Shown here: piece after piece, positions 20,308 to 31,736 of the stretch | Layout: each line of letters starts with the position of its first letter | Position numbering within the stretch: the first letter of the stretch is position 1 | NCBI GenBank assembly: GCA_015832175.1 | Contig: WJXW01000015.1 | Coordinates: 1,488,001 to 1,552,000, forward strand | Direction: 5' to 3' | DNA: 64,000 bases | Origin: Paraphaeosphaeria minitans | Taxonomy: Eukaryota; Ascomycota; Dothideomycetes; Pleosporales; Didymosphaeriaceae | Notes under the pieces: model-generated | Seen by the model: only the letters and a program-made list of their open reading frames with translations | Databases searched by the model: none | Told to the model about the DNA's origin: nothing | Program-made: the position numbers and the translations under genes

Positions 20308-21343
20308 ATAGATGCGGAAGCGGCCGAGAACAGCAAGCATCATTCCCGAAGCGCATCACGTAGTTAGCTGAGTAGTTGCTTACATTTGCAGACGCCGAGA
20401 ATCTGATGATCGGTGGCCTGTGCGGAGCTTCGAAAATCGAAGTCTTAGTATCAAGATGTGTCCATAGCTAATACGATGAAGGCTGTTCGCATGATACCTT
20501 CAACTCTATAACGTTACGAATGATCTTTCCAGAGCGTACTGGCTTTTCGATGCTAGGTTGAATGTGTTCTGATGCTGCCTATGAAACGCCGAAGCGCTCG
20601 TGACATAAGATAAAGTTAACTTAATTTAACTTAGGCACACATTGAGGAGTATGAAACTTTGTGCTAGACTTGGCTGGGACAAAGTGCCCTGCCAGTTCCC
20701 CTATCTCGCCACGCCAATACAGGCGCTAAAGTCCCCCACTGCGACGCGAATCACACAGTGTCGCGAAGCCAATCAGAGGATTTCTAGGTCAAACTTATGA
20801 TAGAGGTCGCAGCAAACCCATAATTTCTTAATTCTAGGGAAGTACTATTCTTCACAGTCTTATTGACGTATTCCGCCCTTGTTATACAAAAATTACAGTC
20901 GCGTACTGGCCTTCATGCCCATTCAAACATCAGTACTGCTATTGGAAGAAATCGTTATCACTGAGCAGCAGGCTTGCAGGCGCGGCTTTCTGGCTTTCAC
21001 GTATCACCAAAGGTACAAGACGGATATGTAAAATCTCTTACTCCTACTGGCTTGCTTATATCGGCCCTATAGCTACTACAGGATGCGGAGATTTACGACA
21101 TTGCCACCCTGGTCAGCTCTTGAATTCTAAGCGAGTGATGCACATGGCCCAGGCGTAGACGATCATGCGGTAATGTATCTTAGATAATCATCGAGAGTCA
21201 TCCATAAGCATTAGCGAAGGTCAAGGATCAGCTCACGTGCTAATCTAGTCAGGTGCTGCATCAGAGATATAAGCAATTTCGACTGGAGATCATGCCGGTC
21301 TGATTTCGAGGGTCTGACTGATTCAAAAATCTCTAAACTATTT
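20308..21343. other. No gene; contains one arm of a distant inverted repeat
   Basis: Continues the flank of the hypothetical gene interrupted by the transposon. The only structure seen is the inverted-repeat arm at 20731-20758. Confidence 0.35.
20731..20758 (+). repeat. 28-bp inverted repeat, left arm
   Basis: Contains CACTGCGACGCGAATCACAC. Its reverse complement occurs at 25831-25858 with one mismatch in 28 positions. The two arms bracket the Fot1 relic and the NLR relic, about 5.1 kb apart. Confidence 0.7.
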
Positions 21344-23229
21344 CTAAGCAAATCTATTATGCAGCATAGGAGCCTCAGGAGCTCTCCATTCGGTTACGAG
21401 TTCATCTCGTTCCGTACCTCCACCCAGAATATTCTCATCCAGCGCCTCGCTCTGCGTCGCTATCTTCGCCTGCACCCTTTCGATGTCTGATGTAGCTTTG
21501 CGTTTCCGTCCGCGCTTTGCTGCGCTCGAAGCGCCTGCTTCATGTCTCTCTTCTTCTGCTTCTTTGTCTTCCAACGAATCCTTGTTCTTGCGGCCACACT
21601 TCCCCTTGCCCTTCGCTTCTTGGAGTGCCTTTTGCTCAGCACGCTTCCTCCGGGCTTCTTCTAGGTCCTCAAAGCCCATAACCTTTCCCTCACCCTTTCC
21701 CTTCGCGAGGACGATTGATTGGGTGGCTTTTCGAACCTTAGCTTCGTCATTAACCTGCATTAGGAATTTGATCTGATCTCGCTGGAGGATGCCTCTTGAA
21801 AAGGCGAGATGGGCAGCTTTCGAGATCCTGTCTAGGTGGTTCTGCAAACTACATTTGCTCCTCTCATCTAGGTCTTGGGCGTCTTTGTTGACTATGATGT
21901 TTTGCAGCGACACCAGGCCCTCCGTGGTCACAGGCGTTAATGGTGTTACTGGTGTTATTGGCGTAAGAGGAGGCTGTACGATTTCTTGGGAATTTGATGA
22001 CGCTGATAGGAGTACCTGATCCTCCTGTGGCTTTGGTATGCCTCGTACTCTATCCGGGTTGAAAGGGAACAGACCGCACGCAGAGAAACCAGCCCTAATG
22101 TTCCGCGGCGTAAAGGCATCGGCCCTGGCACGACTATACAGGCTGGTAAAGTGCTGCTTACCGATAGTGTTCACACCACCTCGCTCTAATCGCTCGAATT
22201 GTTCGCGATACGCGTCTTTGAGTGGAGCGAATACAGACACATCGCAAGGCTGGAGCTTATGAGAGGTATGGGATGGGAGCCGACAGAGGATGATGTTACT
22301 GTCAAGACAGAACTCAAGAATTTCGAGGGTCTCGTGGGTACCGAAACCATTGCAAATCAGGACACGCGGTTTACCATCAGCTCGTTCCCCAGTCTCGGGG
22401 TCGAAGATACGCTTCAACCACTGCAGGCTAATATAGGAATCAGTATATCCAGACTCGGAGCATGCGTAGTGCCAACCCGGCGTGGGAAACGTGGTCCAGT
22501 TAGTTCGATGAGTGGTGGCCGGCCAGATAATCATAGGGTTCAGATACCTACCATCGGCGCTGATGCACTCGATCGCAGTTACGGTGGTACGCTTAACCCG
22601 CGCACCTCTATAATTCCGCTTATCATCCTTACCTACGAAAACCTTGATAGACCGTAGCATAGAGAGCATGACCCCGGTTTCGTCCATGTTATCAACGTTC
22701 TCCGCGAGGATAGCTGGGTCCCTCAACACCTCTCCAATTACCTCAAACCACCGCGTAATTTTCGGATAGATGTTTTTATCATGACGGTTCCAGTCTAACG
22801 CTTTCACCATCTTGACTTGTAATTCTGGGTGGCGCTTTCTAAAAGCTAGTGTCCAATTTGGGTGCGGCGGCTTCGACGGTCTAGCTGACGCAGGTCGATG
22901 AAGGGTAAGGCGGTAAGCTAGAGACGGGATAAACTTCACTCGAACAGGGAAGCCGAGGTTGGCCATTTGGAGGAGGAACTTGCTAGGGCTTCCTCTTCCC
23001 AAGGAGTGAGGTACTGTTGGCTTTGAGCCTTTGCCTTCATCGAGCGTCGGCCCAGCGCCCGGTGGATGAGGGTCGAGACAGCCACTCCGCCATGGTCTGC
23101 ACGAGATCGATACGATTTATTGATGCCGGCAGGGATTTCCTGTGCTAGGATTAGGCTTTCCTTGTCAGTCATTCTCCACAACCTGCTGTGCGATTGTAGT
23201 TGCGTGGGCGAGAGAGCTATAGCAAACAC
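21344..23229 (-). pseudogene. Fot1/pogo-type transposase, inactivated
   Basis: The main frame (21344 to about 23000) reads FLLQMANLGFPVRVKFIPSL, NMDETGVMLSML (first Asp), LQPCDVSVFAPLKDAY (third Asp), then a Lys/Glu-rich C-terminal tail. The N-terminal DNA-binding part (QQYLTPWEEEAL, from about 23170) is in another frame; one base is missing near 22982 between EEAL and KFLLQMA. The second catalytic Asp, normally in an L-I-x-D-G-x-G-T-H motif, reads Asn (LICNGFGTHET), a G-to-A change. Frameshift plus lost catalytic residue mean no activity. I could not define TIRs or a TA duplication; the right end must lie just before 23231, where NACHT homology begins. Confidence 0.82.
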
Positions 23230-23230
23230 A

Positions 23231-25137
23231 CTCAGCTACTACTACACGTGTAATTGTCATAGATGCATTAGACGAATGTGAGAGGGAGAACGACGTCGGA
23301 GTCATACTCAAGCTCCTTACTCAGGCCAAGGCATGCAGTCAGTATCATTGCGAGTCTTAGTAACAAGTAGGCGAGAGCTCCATATTCGTCTTGGCTTTCA
23401 AGAGATGCCGAACAGGACGTACCAAGACCTTATCCTTCATGAAGTTGCAAAGAACACCGTTGAACACGATATACGTCTCTTCTACGAGCATGAGCTTAGT
23501 GTCATACGCCGAGCGCGCATGATGCCTCCGGACTGGCCGACAGGTGATCAGATTCAGGCCCTGGTCGAGCAAGCTGTGCCGCTATTCATTTTTGCTGCCA
23601 CTGTGTGCCGATACATCGGCACAAAAGGAGGCTACCCGGAAGGACACCTAAGAAAGGTCCTCGAGTATAAAAAGACAACCTTCTCACAACTCGATCGAAC
23701 CTATCTCCCTATCCTAGAGCAGCTGCTTGTCGAACAGGAAGAGGATGAGAAGGAAGCTTGGCTCCAGGCGTTTCGGGAAATTGTGCGCAGAATTGTTATT
23801 CTGGAGAGCCCGCTCTCCCTTACCTCGCTTGCACGCCTCCTGCAAGTCCCACAGATAGAGATAGAGTGTCATTTAGACGCTTTACACTCCGTCCTTAGTA
23901 TTCCTGACAATAAGGACGTTCCCGTTAGATTGCTTCATTTGTCTTCCCGCGACTTTCTTGTCGATTGCCAAAGACAGAAGAAGCACCATTTCTGGGTAGA
24001 TGCGCCTGAGGCACATAAGAGTCTTGTGTTTACTGTCTTGAGCTTATGTATAAGCCAGGTGGCCTTTGTAAGAATATCTGCAGCCTGTCAGGACCTAGGG
24101 TCATAAGGAGTGAGACAGATGATGGGATGGTCACCAGTAGCTTGGCACGTGAGCTACAGTATGCTGTCGTTACTGGGTCAGTCATCTTGAGCAAAGCCAT
24201 CATGAGATAGCTGATGGAGATACGATACACCAGTTTCTCCAGGAGCATCTGCTACATTGGCTCGAAGCTTTGAGTCTTATAAGAGAGTCAAGACGATGTT
24301 TTGACTGAATTGATAGGCTTAGGAGTCTTGTGACTGTAAGATCTATACTAATGAAATAAATTAGTGTTGTACTAACGTGCACTATAGCCATCAGCATCCG
24401 CTGTTATTAGTTTTCTTTGAGGTGCTAAGTAATTCGTACTACGGTTCCAGCCTATTATAGAATATGTTCCATTGCAGGTTTATTACTCTGCACTTACGTT
24501 CGCACCAGAGAAAAGTTTGATACGCCGAACTTTCGAGAACCTAGCCCCTCAAAATATCAAGGTGTCTAGGAGGGAAACGTATTGGGATGCGTGTCGCAGC
24601 ACGCTTGAGGGCCACTCAAACTACGTCAACGCAGTAGCCTTCTCACCGGACGGGAAGCTGGTCGCGTCTGCCTCAACTGACAGTACAGTGCGGCTGTGGG
24701 AAGCAGGGACACACCAAAGCACGCTTGAGTGCCACTCTGAGTCAGTTAGCGCAGTAGCCTTCTCGGGGAGGCTGGTCGCGTCTGCCTCTTACGACGGAAC
24801 AGTGCGTCTGTGGGAGGCAAAGACAGGGCGGCACCACAGCACGCTTAAAGGCCATTCTGACTCAGTTAACGCGATGGCCTTCTCGCCAGATGGACAATGT
24901 ATCCAGACAGATCGAGGTGAAATTCCTCTTCCTTCTCCTACGAAGCCATCGTCGTTAATTCCAGTTTCGGAAGTGTCCCATATTTTAATAGAGGCTCAGT
25001 GGATCTCTCTAGATCAACAGCCGCTGCTCTGGCTTCCTCCCGACTACCGGCCGACCTGCTCTGCAATCCATCAAGGCGTCGCTTGCTTAGGGCATTCTTC
25101 AGGTCGCGTAACGGTTCTCAACCTGTCTGTGTTGTAA
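23231..25137 (+). pseudogene. NACHT-WD40 NLR (HET-E/NWD-like), degenerate
   Basis: Fungal NACHT-WD40 proteins are NLR receptors for incompatibility and non-self sensing. Homology starts abruptly at TTTRVIVIDALDECERE (Walker B), right beside the Fot1 relic; the P-loop half is absent. A frameshift near 23335 precedes SLRVLVTSRRELHIRLGF. The helical region is open to about 24105, broken, resumes as HQFLQEHLLHWLEALSLI (about 24220-24275), and is broken again. From 24595 three WD40 units follow (GHSNYVNAVAFSPDGKLVAS, RLWEAG and similar), alike at DNA level. The frame then jumps to the family's C-terminal cap (LLWLPPDYRPTCSAIHQG, GHSSGRVTVL). The WD array is short, as if repeats were lost by recombination. 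Confidence 0.85.
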
Positions 25138-27059
25138 TTGTGCTTCTTATCACTTTTTGAAGCAGCATGTATGTTAAAGTCAGATTACGTGCTGGTATGG
25201 TTATGCGCTATACATCGGAGACACGGATATCCGTCTCACAGTAATCATGGTCTAATTGTAAATATCTATACCATGAACAATTCCCTTAATCCACGTGCCA
25301 AGCAAGTCTGTTGTGCAACATGGGGCCTCGGAAGTCCTCTATTCGGTTATAGTAATCAACCAATAGAGGGCACCTGAAGGGCATAGGCTCTCTAGTTACA
25401 CTCGATCTGGAGTAGTTCCGTCAGGTATCCATTTGTAAGGAAATCTAAGTCAGTGCTAGCTCAGGATAAAATACAGCTAGCGAAAATCACGCAGCCTGCA
25501 AGATCGGAGAAACTCTCGGAACGGCAGCATTCAGCTTGAAATCCTCGCTCAACGACTGCAGTAGGATCCTTTTCGACTCGCCTTGGGTCCAGTGCCTCCG
25601 AAATGGAATTTTAATTGAAAATGCGCAGAATAACTAGGGTAGGAAACTAAAACAGTCCTGAAGGGCGTTAACAAATTGGTTGATAGCGATACCAACGCTA
25701 CGGTAATCCATGTTGCAGATCTATGTGGAGACAGAGAAACGGCTATAGGAAACTATTCTATAGTTAATAGCAATATGTCTCTATCGTGCATCGATATTAA
25801 ACTTTCAAAGGTGGAAAGTGGTTCTTTACCCTGTGTGATTCGCGTCGCAGTGTGGGACATTGGCTGTTTATCACCCTAGTGGCGTCCACTGATACGCGTC
25901 TCGCCTGTTTCTGGTTGAGCAATCTTGGGCTTCCCACCGTGCGTAGTCCGGGGAACATGCGAAGGGCCCAAGACAAGAGACCACCTCATGTGAACAGCTG
26001 CACGTCGTGCTGCCTCAAGCGCCTTCACTATGATGGCACAAGACGTGACTTTTAGATGTCCTTAGCTTATGGCGCTTCTAGCTTGCGCAAAGGCTCCTAC
26101 CTGACATAGCAGTGGCTGCGCTGAAAATCCAGCAGGCAGGCAGGGAAATGCCGAGGCGAGGGTCTGTGCGTCCAGCTTGGCAGCGGTTCGACCACCGTCG
26201 ACCCTGAACATCACATACACTGAGCGCATGTAATCCATCGCGAGTACGGCCATCGAGTCGGCCTAGCTAAGGTTCTGCTCTTGATCGGCGCATAGCTGAT
26301 GCATAGTAAGCCTTTAGTGATGCAAGGGATTGGAGTTTGCGGGAGCTGGTGTCACTTGTGCTCCGCACCGCTGAGCATGCAACGCGTAACACTACTATCT
26401 GCTGTAAGCAAACAAGCGCATAAGACTATTGCATACGTGTACTAACGTGAGGCTAAAGTACAGGTAGAAGCGGATGGAAGGTCAGCAAGTAGTACACCAC
26501 ATGATGCAGCGAGCTGCCTTCGTCTTGCATGCTTGTTTTATCATCGATTACGTTGATCAGAGAGCAACTTCATCCTCCCGGCACCCGTCTCCGCTTCTGG
26601 TGCGTCACTGTCATGCGGACTCTAGCCTCACCAGCATCACCTCCCGCTCGCATATGCTCTCGGCATGCTCTCGGTCGTGATTGCATGCGCTGGTCTCGGG
26701 GCAAGGCTTGCCTTTACAGTCATTGAACGCGTAGGAATTTCCCACGCTGCGCTTTCGACGAAGAAATATAGGCAGTGTCCCCTTCCTAACATCCTTCTGG
26801 CTGCTTTGATCGCTACACCAGTCTATATAAGAGGGTCTGTTGCAGGGCCATATATCTATTTTGGCGAAACTAGCTCTACCTGCATAACATCACCATGCCT
26901 TCCGAATCTGGATCTAGACCTATCATGCGTTCTCAGCAACGGTCTGTTAGGCTTGTATGTTACGGCGTATGTTTTGGGGCTTCCTACCGCACTACAGGAG
27001 CAAGTCACGAGGAAACAGCAATCGCCGACGACGAGTGCATCTTCCGCTTCGACAAGGAA
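25138..27059. other. No gene recognised; contains inverted-repeat arm
   Basis: Includes the right arm of the 28-bp inverted repeat at 25831-25858. A plus-strand reading of about 140 codons at 26665-27084 has hydrophobic parts but no motif or homology I can name. Confidence 0.35.
25831..25858 (-). repeat. 28-bp inverted repeat, right arm
   Basis: Contains GTGTGATTCGCGTCGCAGTG, the reverse complement of the left arm at 20731-20758, with one mismatch. Similarity stops on both sides. Confidence 0.7.
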
Positions 27060-28208
27060 CTTCTACAACAAAGGTCCTGCATAGACACGAGTACTTCCAC
27101 GGCCGCACTCAACAGCACCCATTTCTCCGGTTCGAACCCACCTGCAGTACTGTACAAGACACGGGATGAGAAACAAGCGTTGTACGAACAACTCCCCAAG
27201 GGGCCGTGTATATGCAATCACGAGGAATCTGACCATGGAGCAATAAGAGACTATCGGACTCGACGAAATGAGTGGGTGGAATAGGAAGTCTGTTTTCTTC
27301 ATCGATACGGGCGGAGCTATGTACACATCGCCAAAGTGGCACATACAAACAACATCAAGACGCCCAAGCCGATGCCAAGCTCCTGGAAGGCCGGCAAATC
27401 GGATACGCTCGCTCAACTAGTGTTTTGGACACTACAAGGCCTGTCAGGTGATTATCAGAACAGGAGAGGCTCAGAGAACGATGCTGCAGTAGCAGGCATG
27501 AACGGATGCCTCAGACTAGCCCGTGGTAGTTTTGCGATCAGAAGAATGATTCACTAATCATCAACTATTCTTCTGACCGCTCATATCAGATGCCAATCAC
27601 GGCAATCCTAGCATCTCACCATATGTAATAGTATTATCCACCCTTCCTACCTTTGTAGATCGAATCATACGTTTGTGTCCGCGTGAAAAGTGGCTTGGTT
27701 CCACCGTCCGCTTTCAGCTCCCGGACAAGTCCGATCAGACTGCTGTAGGCTGAACGGTTGAAGCAGCTGTAGACATAATTTGTTGTCAGCGAAGGCAGAA
27801 CCGAATACGGGTTCGCTCCTCTTTTTCCTCGCTCACGAAGAGGCTGCACGAGCTGCATAGCTTTCCTCTGGCCTCGTTCACAGCACTGCGTAAGCAAGAA
27901 CGGCCAAAAAGCTGCTGCCGTAACATACATCGCGTGTGAAATGCACAGATAAGCATCTTCCATGAACACCCACCAGCCCGTGATAGGCTTACTTCAACCC
28001 CCACAGAACATGCCAACGGTGGTGATCTGAACCTATGCGGTGTCAGCGACAGACACGGTCACGGTATGTAGCTGCCCATGGCTCAGAGCTAAGCTCAGCA
28101 TATCAGAATTTGATAGCTAGCATCTGCTGACACGCTCTGCTATTCATGTGAACGACTTGTCGCCGGCTCTTATGCTGAGTACTGAGATTTGCTAATCCAC
28201 AAACAAAG
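27060..28208 (-). repeat. Dispersed ~1-kb repeat, copy 1 (truncates the LsdA-like gene)
   Basis: Read on the minus strand from 28208 (CTTTGTTTGTGGAT) it matches 40927 onward on the plus strand: CAGTACTCAGC, AAGAGCCGGCGACA and AGAGCGTGTCAGCAG within the first 90 bases, then TGGCCGTTCTTGCTTA and AAAGGTAGGAA. Beyond these lies a second shared block of opposite coding sense. On the plus strand near 27190-27320 it reads GACGAAATGAGTG, AAGTCTGT and ATACGGGCGGAGCTATGTAC, matching 41500-41640 on the minus strand. Both copies therefore have the same arrangement and are inverted with respect to each other. Copies are clearly diverged and neither contains an intact gene. Confidence 0.65.
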
Positions 28209-28833
28209 AAATGAGACGCACGAGACCGTTCTCAGCGTTCTGGGCAAAGATATCGTTCACATCCTGGAGCGCGCCGAGCACGACATCGGTGAAAGTAGCA
28301 GCGAGTGCAACGGCCGACTTGTAGTCACTGACAGGGAAATTGTACCTGCAGGGTTTGATTGGATCAACGCCATTAGCTTGGAGGATAGCGTTGGCACCGA
28401 GAGCGTGGAGCTCCTCCACGGCAAGAATGACAGTGAGGTCCTCGAGGATCTCGTCGCGTGCCTCGCCAAGTTCGTAACCATCGACGTTGTTGGTGATGTT
28501 CTGGAGAAGCTCGAAGAAGAAAGCAACTTCGAAAAGTTCGTTGAAGGCGATGAGCTTGAAGTTGGTGATGCCTTCCTTGCTGAGATGCGCGGGTAGAGGG
28601 GTGTTGGGGAGCGTGCCGTGGGCTCGTTCCTGGGTCTCGCGGATCTGTTCGAGAGAGGGGTTGGGAAAAACGTCAGGGAGATAGGGTGAAAGTTCTCTGA
28701 AGCTATCGCCTTCGTGGTAATATCCGCGATTGTGCTCATCTCGTCCGTGATGTTGAGGCGAAAACGAGGAAGTTGGGCTGGCGCAAGCCAATGTAGCAAG
28801 AGCTGCTGTACTGTAATAAATTGCTGCACGCAA
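28192..28833 (-). CDS. Late sexual development (LsdA-like, ferritin-fold) secreted protein, C-terminally truncated
   Basis: 213 aa with an N-terminal signal peptide (MRAAIYYSTAALATLACASP). The conserved core AHGTLPNTPLPAHLSKEG, LIAFNELFEVAFFFELLQN, EELHALGANAIL, DPIKPCRYNFPV and ATFTDVVLGALQDV is the ferritin-like domain of the fungal late sexual development family. The family continues well beyond this point, but here the frame stops six residues after GLVRLIS, where the sequence turns into the dispersed repeat ending at 28208. The last residues (LFVD) and the stop are supplied by the repeat. Function in the family is poorly known (secreted, sexual-stage or stress-associated). The upstream part is undamaged, so truncation looks recent or the shortened protein is tolerated. 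Confidence 0.78.
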   Translation of the reverse strand: MRAAIYYSTAALATLACASPTSSFSPQHHGRDEHNRGYYHEGDSFRELSPYLPDVFPNPSLEQIRETQERAHGTLPNTPLPAHLSKEGITNFKLIAFNELFEVAFFFELLQNITNNVDGYELGEARDEILEDLTVILAVEELHALGANAILQANGVDPIKPCRYNFPVSDYKSAVALAATFTDVVLGALQDVNDIFAQNAENGLVRLISLFVD

Positions 28834-29650
28834 ATTGAGAAATGTGTGCGAACGACGCTGAGGAGTAAACGGAAAGAGGGATTACTAGGGGTTAGGTAGA
28901 GGCTCGAGCAAATGCGTCGCAAGCTATCTGCGACGAGGAGAAGCGTTGCCTCGCATGTATTCTATTATTCCGTACTATCCCCTCTTCACTGACTATTCCA
29001 TGACATTAAGTTGATATAAGCACACAGGCTTGCGCTACAGAAGCGCCAGAAACTATGGGGTCCGAGCATCACTGTACGAATGCCTTGTAAAAGCTGAAGG
29101 ACAAGCAGCATTCGCCTGCGCTTGCAAACCATCAGCAGTTCCCTCTTCGCATAGAAATTTTGAAGGCTTCAGCATCAGCAGGAACGGGTTCTGATTCCAA
29201 GCCCGTGCTTATGACTAGGAAAAGAAAGCGTTGCCACCTATTCCTGCTTATGCCGTTTAGCGTTATCAAATACAAGTGGTAGGTCGTCATAGCAGCTTCG
29301 TCGTCTAAAGACATCTATGAGGTAAATGATAATCTAATTTTACATGGTGCACTAGATGTCGTGACCGGCGCCATTTTGCGGTTGATGCCTAGGATGTGGA
29401 CACATCTGTGGCCTGGAAGCTGGATCGGCCTGACGTAGGCATGTCCAGGCTGTCCGGCGGCTACGCTTCGCGCGCCCTACGAATCGCAAACGAGTTGACC
29501 CGAGTGGGTCAGTACCGCACCCAGGTTAGCCGCGAACGCGCAAGAGCCAAAGCCAGGACAGATGAAGACTTCGTAGGGCTATTTTTATAACTCTAACTGA
29601 TAACTAGTCTCGTTACTTTACAGTACACGCCACGCTCATTGCATTGACAA
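28834..29650. other. No gene recognised
   Basis: Probably holds the LsdA-like promoter on the left. Short frames only; none supported. Confidence 0.35.
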
Positions 29651-30570
29651 TCATCTCGTCGTCAATCGTATCAATGAATCACTTATCAATGAAACAGAGC
29701 GCTCCGTTGCATTTAAAACGAAGCAGAATATACCCAATGCCTGGATACCGGCACATACCTGCGGCGCGTTAGGTGATATCATCAAGCTGGACCTGTAGCG
29801 TACGGTGAAAATTGTGAAGCGAAGGCGATAGCCGACTTCACTCTCAGTTCTCCCAGAAAAGAAGAACGTGACAGCACACGCGAGTGTGAATAGGGTCGTG
29901 AGAGCGCTGGAAACAGCCATTGCGGTGAAGAAGCATATTACATCTCGGTTTGGTTTGGCCCCTGACGAGCGGTGCAGACAACGTCGACGCCATGCGATAA
30001 TACCGGAAAGAAGGGACGAAGCAGCTATGGCCACAAGCATAACAACCTTGTAGACCAAGGTATGGATCACATCGCTGTTCTGAATTAGTAGAAGTCAGGA
30101 AAATGGAGCGTTTCTTACATTTGCGATAAATCACTGCTTTGGTCGTGATTGAGGCTATCAGTGTTGCGTACGCTAGCACCGTTACCAAGGAGTGAGCGGG
30201 CAGAGCTTGGAGAAGACGCGAAAGCTGTCCTATTAGTCTAATTCGTAGAATGGACCATAAAACTCACGTTGGTCGCCGACATGGATTGGACAGCCGACGA
30301 AGCTATGGGCTCTGCCCAGTTGAGCCTATGGCTCTTCATCATGAAGATGGTCAACCCGAGACAGCATAGAAGTAAACCGTCCTGGACGAGATCAAAAGTC
30401 ACCAGAGCGATCTGCCACGGAACACTTATGAAACGCTGTCTCTCTCTAAGAGCTCGAAAGTCACGGTACGTGATCATGGCGCTGAACGTGAGTCCAACGG
30501 CAAAGCAGGTGATGGAGAAAACAAGGAGGACGTCAGCCATGGTGAAGTAAGGTGAGGAACTTCTTGTCAT
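29651..30570 (-). pseudogene. Multi-pass membrane protein, four exons with one frame lesion
   Basis: Exon 1 (30570-30268) has two hydrophobic helices (VLLVFSITCFAVGLTFSAMI; LVQDGLLLCCLGLTIFMM). A 43-nt GTGAGT...CAG intron joins in phase to exon 2 (30224-30119; VTVLAYATLIASITT). After a GTAAGA...CAG intron, exon 3 (from about 30079; LVYKVVMLVAIAASSLLSGI, VSSALTTLFTLACAVTFFF) cannot be reached in frame from any visible acceptor. A 45-nt intron (29803-29759, with CTAAC branch) joins exon 4 cleanly. About six membrane segments in all, resembling fungal integral-membrane proteins of unknown role. Either one base was gained or lost near 30080-30120, or an unusual splice site is used, so I call it a probable pseudogene. 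Confidence 0.55.
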
Positions 30571-31736
30571 TCTATGTGATTACAGCAGAGCTTATATTCA
30601 CGTCCCCCCTGCGGACGTATCCGCCTCGCATGCCGGCTGTTTCCTGCCTGGCTCTATACCATGCTAGTGCAGCTGAGTCCTTCCTAGAAGCGGCCGAATA
30701 GCTGTCTCAGACACGGCCGCATAATCAAGGCCATGGCAATGCATCGCGCCATAACTGGAGAAGTCCCACTTACCGACTACGTCGACACGGTGCTCTAAAT
30801 GGACAAACACGTCAAAAACATTCTCTTTCCGCTAACTCCTGGCGACGCCGAGCGTTTCTTGCTGCGATGACCTGATAGGGACGGATTCCAGGCGAAATCT
30901 GGTGCGGATGCATTGCTCAGCCTTGACCCCAAGGGCGCCAACAGACGCAAGGTGATCGCGCTTTGAGATCAGTGCCATAGGTATCAGTAACCCACCCGAG
31001 TGCTATCTCTGGCTAGTCGGTGTGGAGATTCGCTGGTCTCTGGAGGTGTGCGTCTCCAGCAAACCGCCACGTGGGTGATTTTTCCATAGAGTAGACCGAA
31101 GAATCCGCACATGAAGAACAGTCGTTGGAAATCTACCGGTAGTAAAGTACGATGCGTACGCCGACGTGCGGATTTCGCCTGCAGGTTTGGCGTGCGCTAC
31201 AAACTGATCGACGAAGTTGAAATGGAACTCCGCGAGCATCACGTAAGAATAGTCCAAGTTTCATGATAAAAGAAGCCTTCGACACTGTGCGCTACCTACT
31301 TAAGCCGGCAGTCGCCAGCAGCAGCACAATAATTCGAAGTATATGCAGAAAAGAAACTAGTCCACGGTTGTACTGTGCGAAAGCTACCAAGTAATGGAGT
31401 CACCTGCACCAACCGGGTCGGAATCGTTAGTCAAGAATGGCATGTCCATGTGTCCGTCCATGCGGTGGACCTCGGAAGGGGGACAAACTGGGAAGCGATC
31501 AGGACGCGAAATAGCGAAGTGGTTCGTTGCTGAAAAGATTGGGGTCCCTTACACGGAGGTGCGCATAGCCTGTTGCACTCTTAGACAAGAGGCTGAGAAC
31601 GCTTTCCGGCAGCAGTTCCAAAAGAGCTGGTCTGGCCTGCAACACCGTGGCGAACCAGCTTGCTTCTACAAGCGTTAGATTGTCCATGCTGTTTCGACGT
31701 CTTAGCTTTACGTTCAATGCCGTGTGGCGGGGAGGC
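30571..31736. other. No gene recognised
   Basis: Short frames on both strands without motifs; nothing supported. Confidence 0.35.

Noticed and set aside
21060..23225. CTATAGCT octamers as possible ends of the Fot1 relic
   Set aside because: Only eight bases match and similarity does not extend; not enough to call TIRs.
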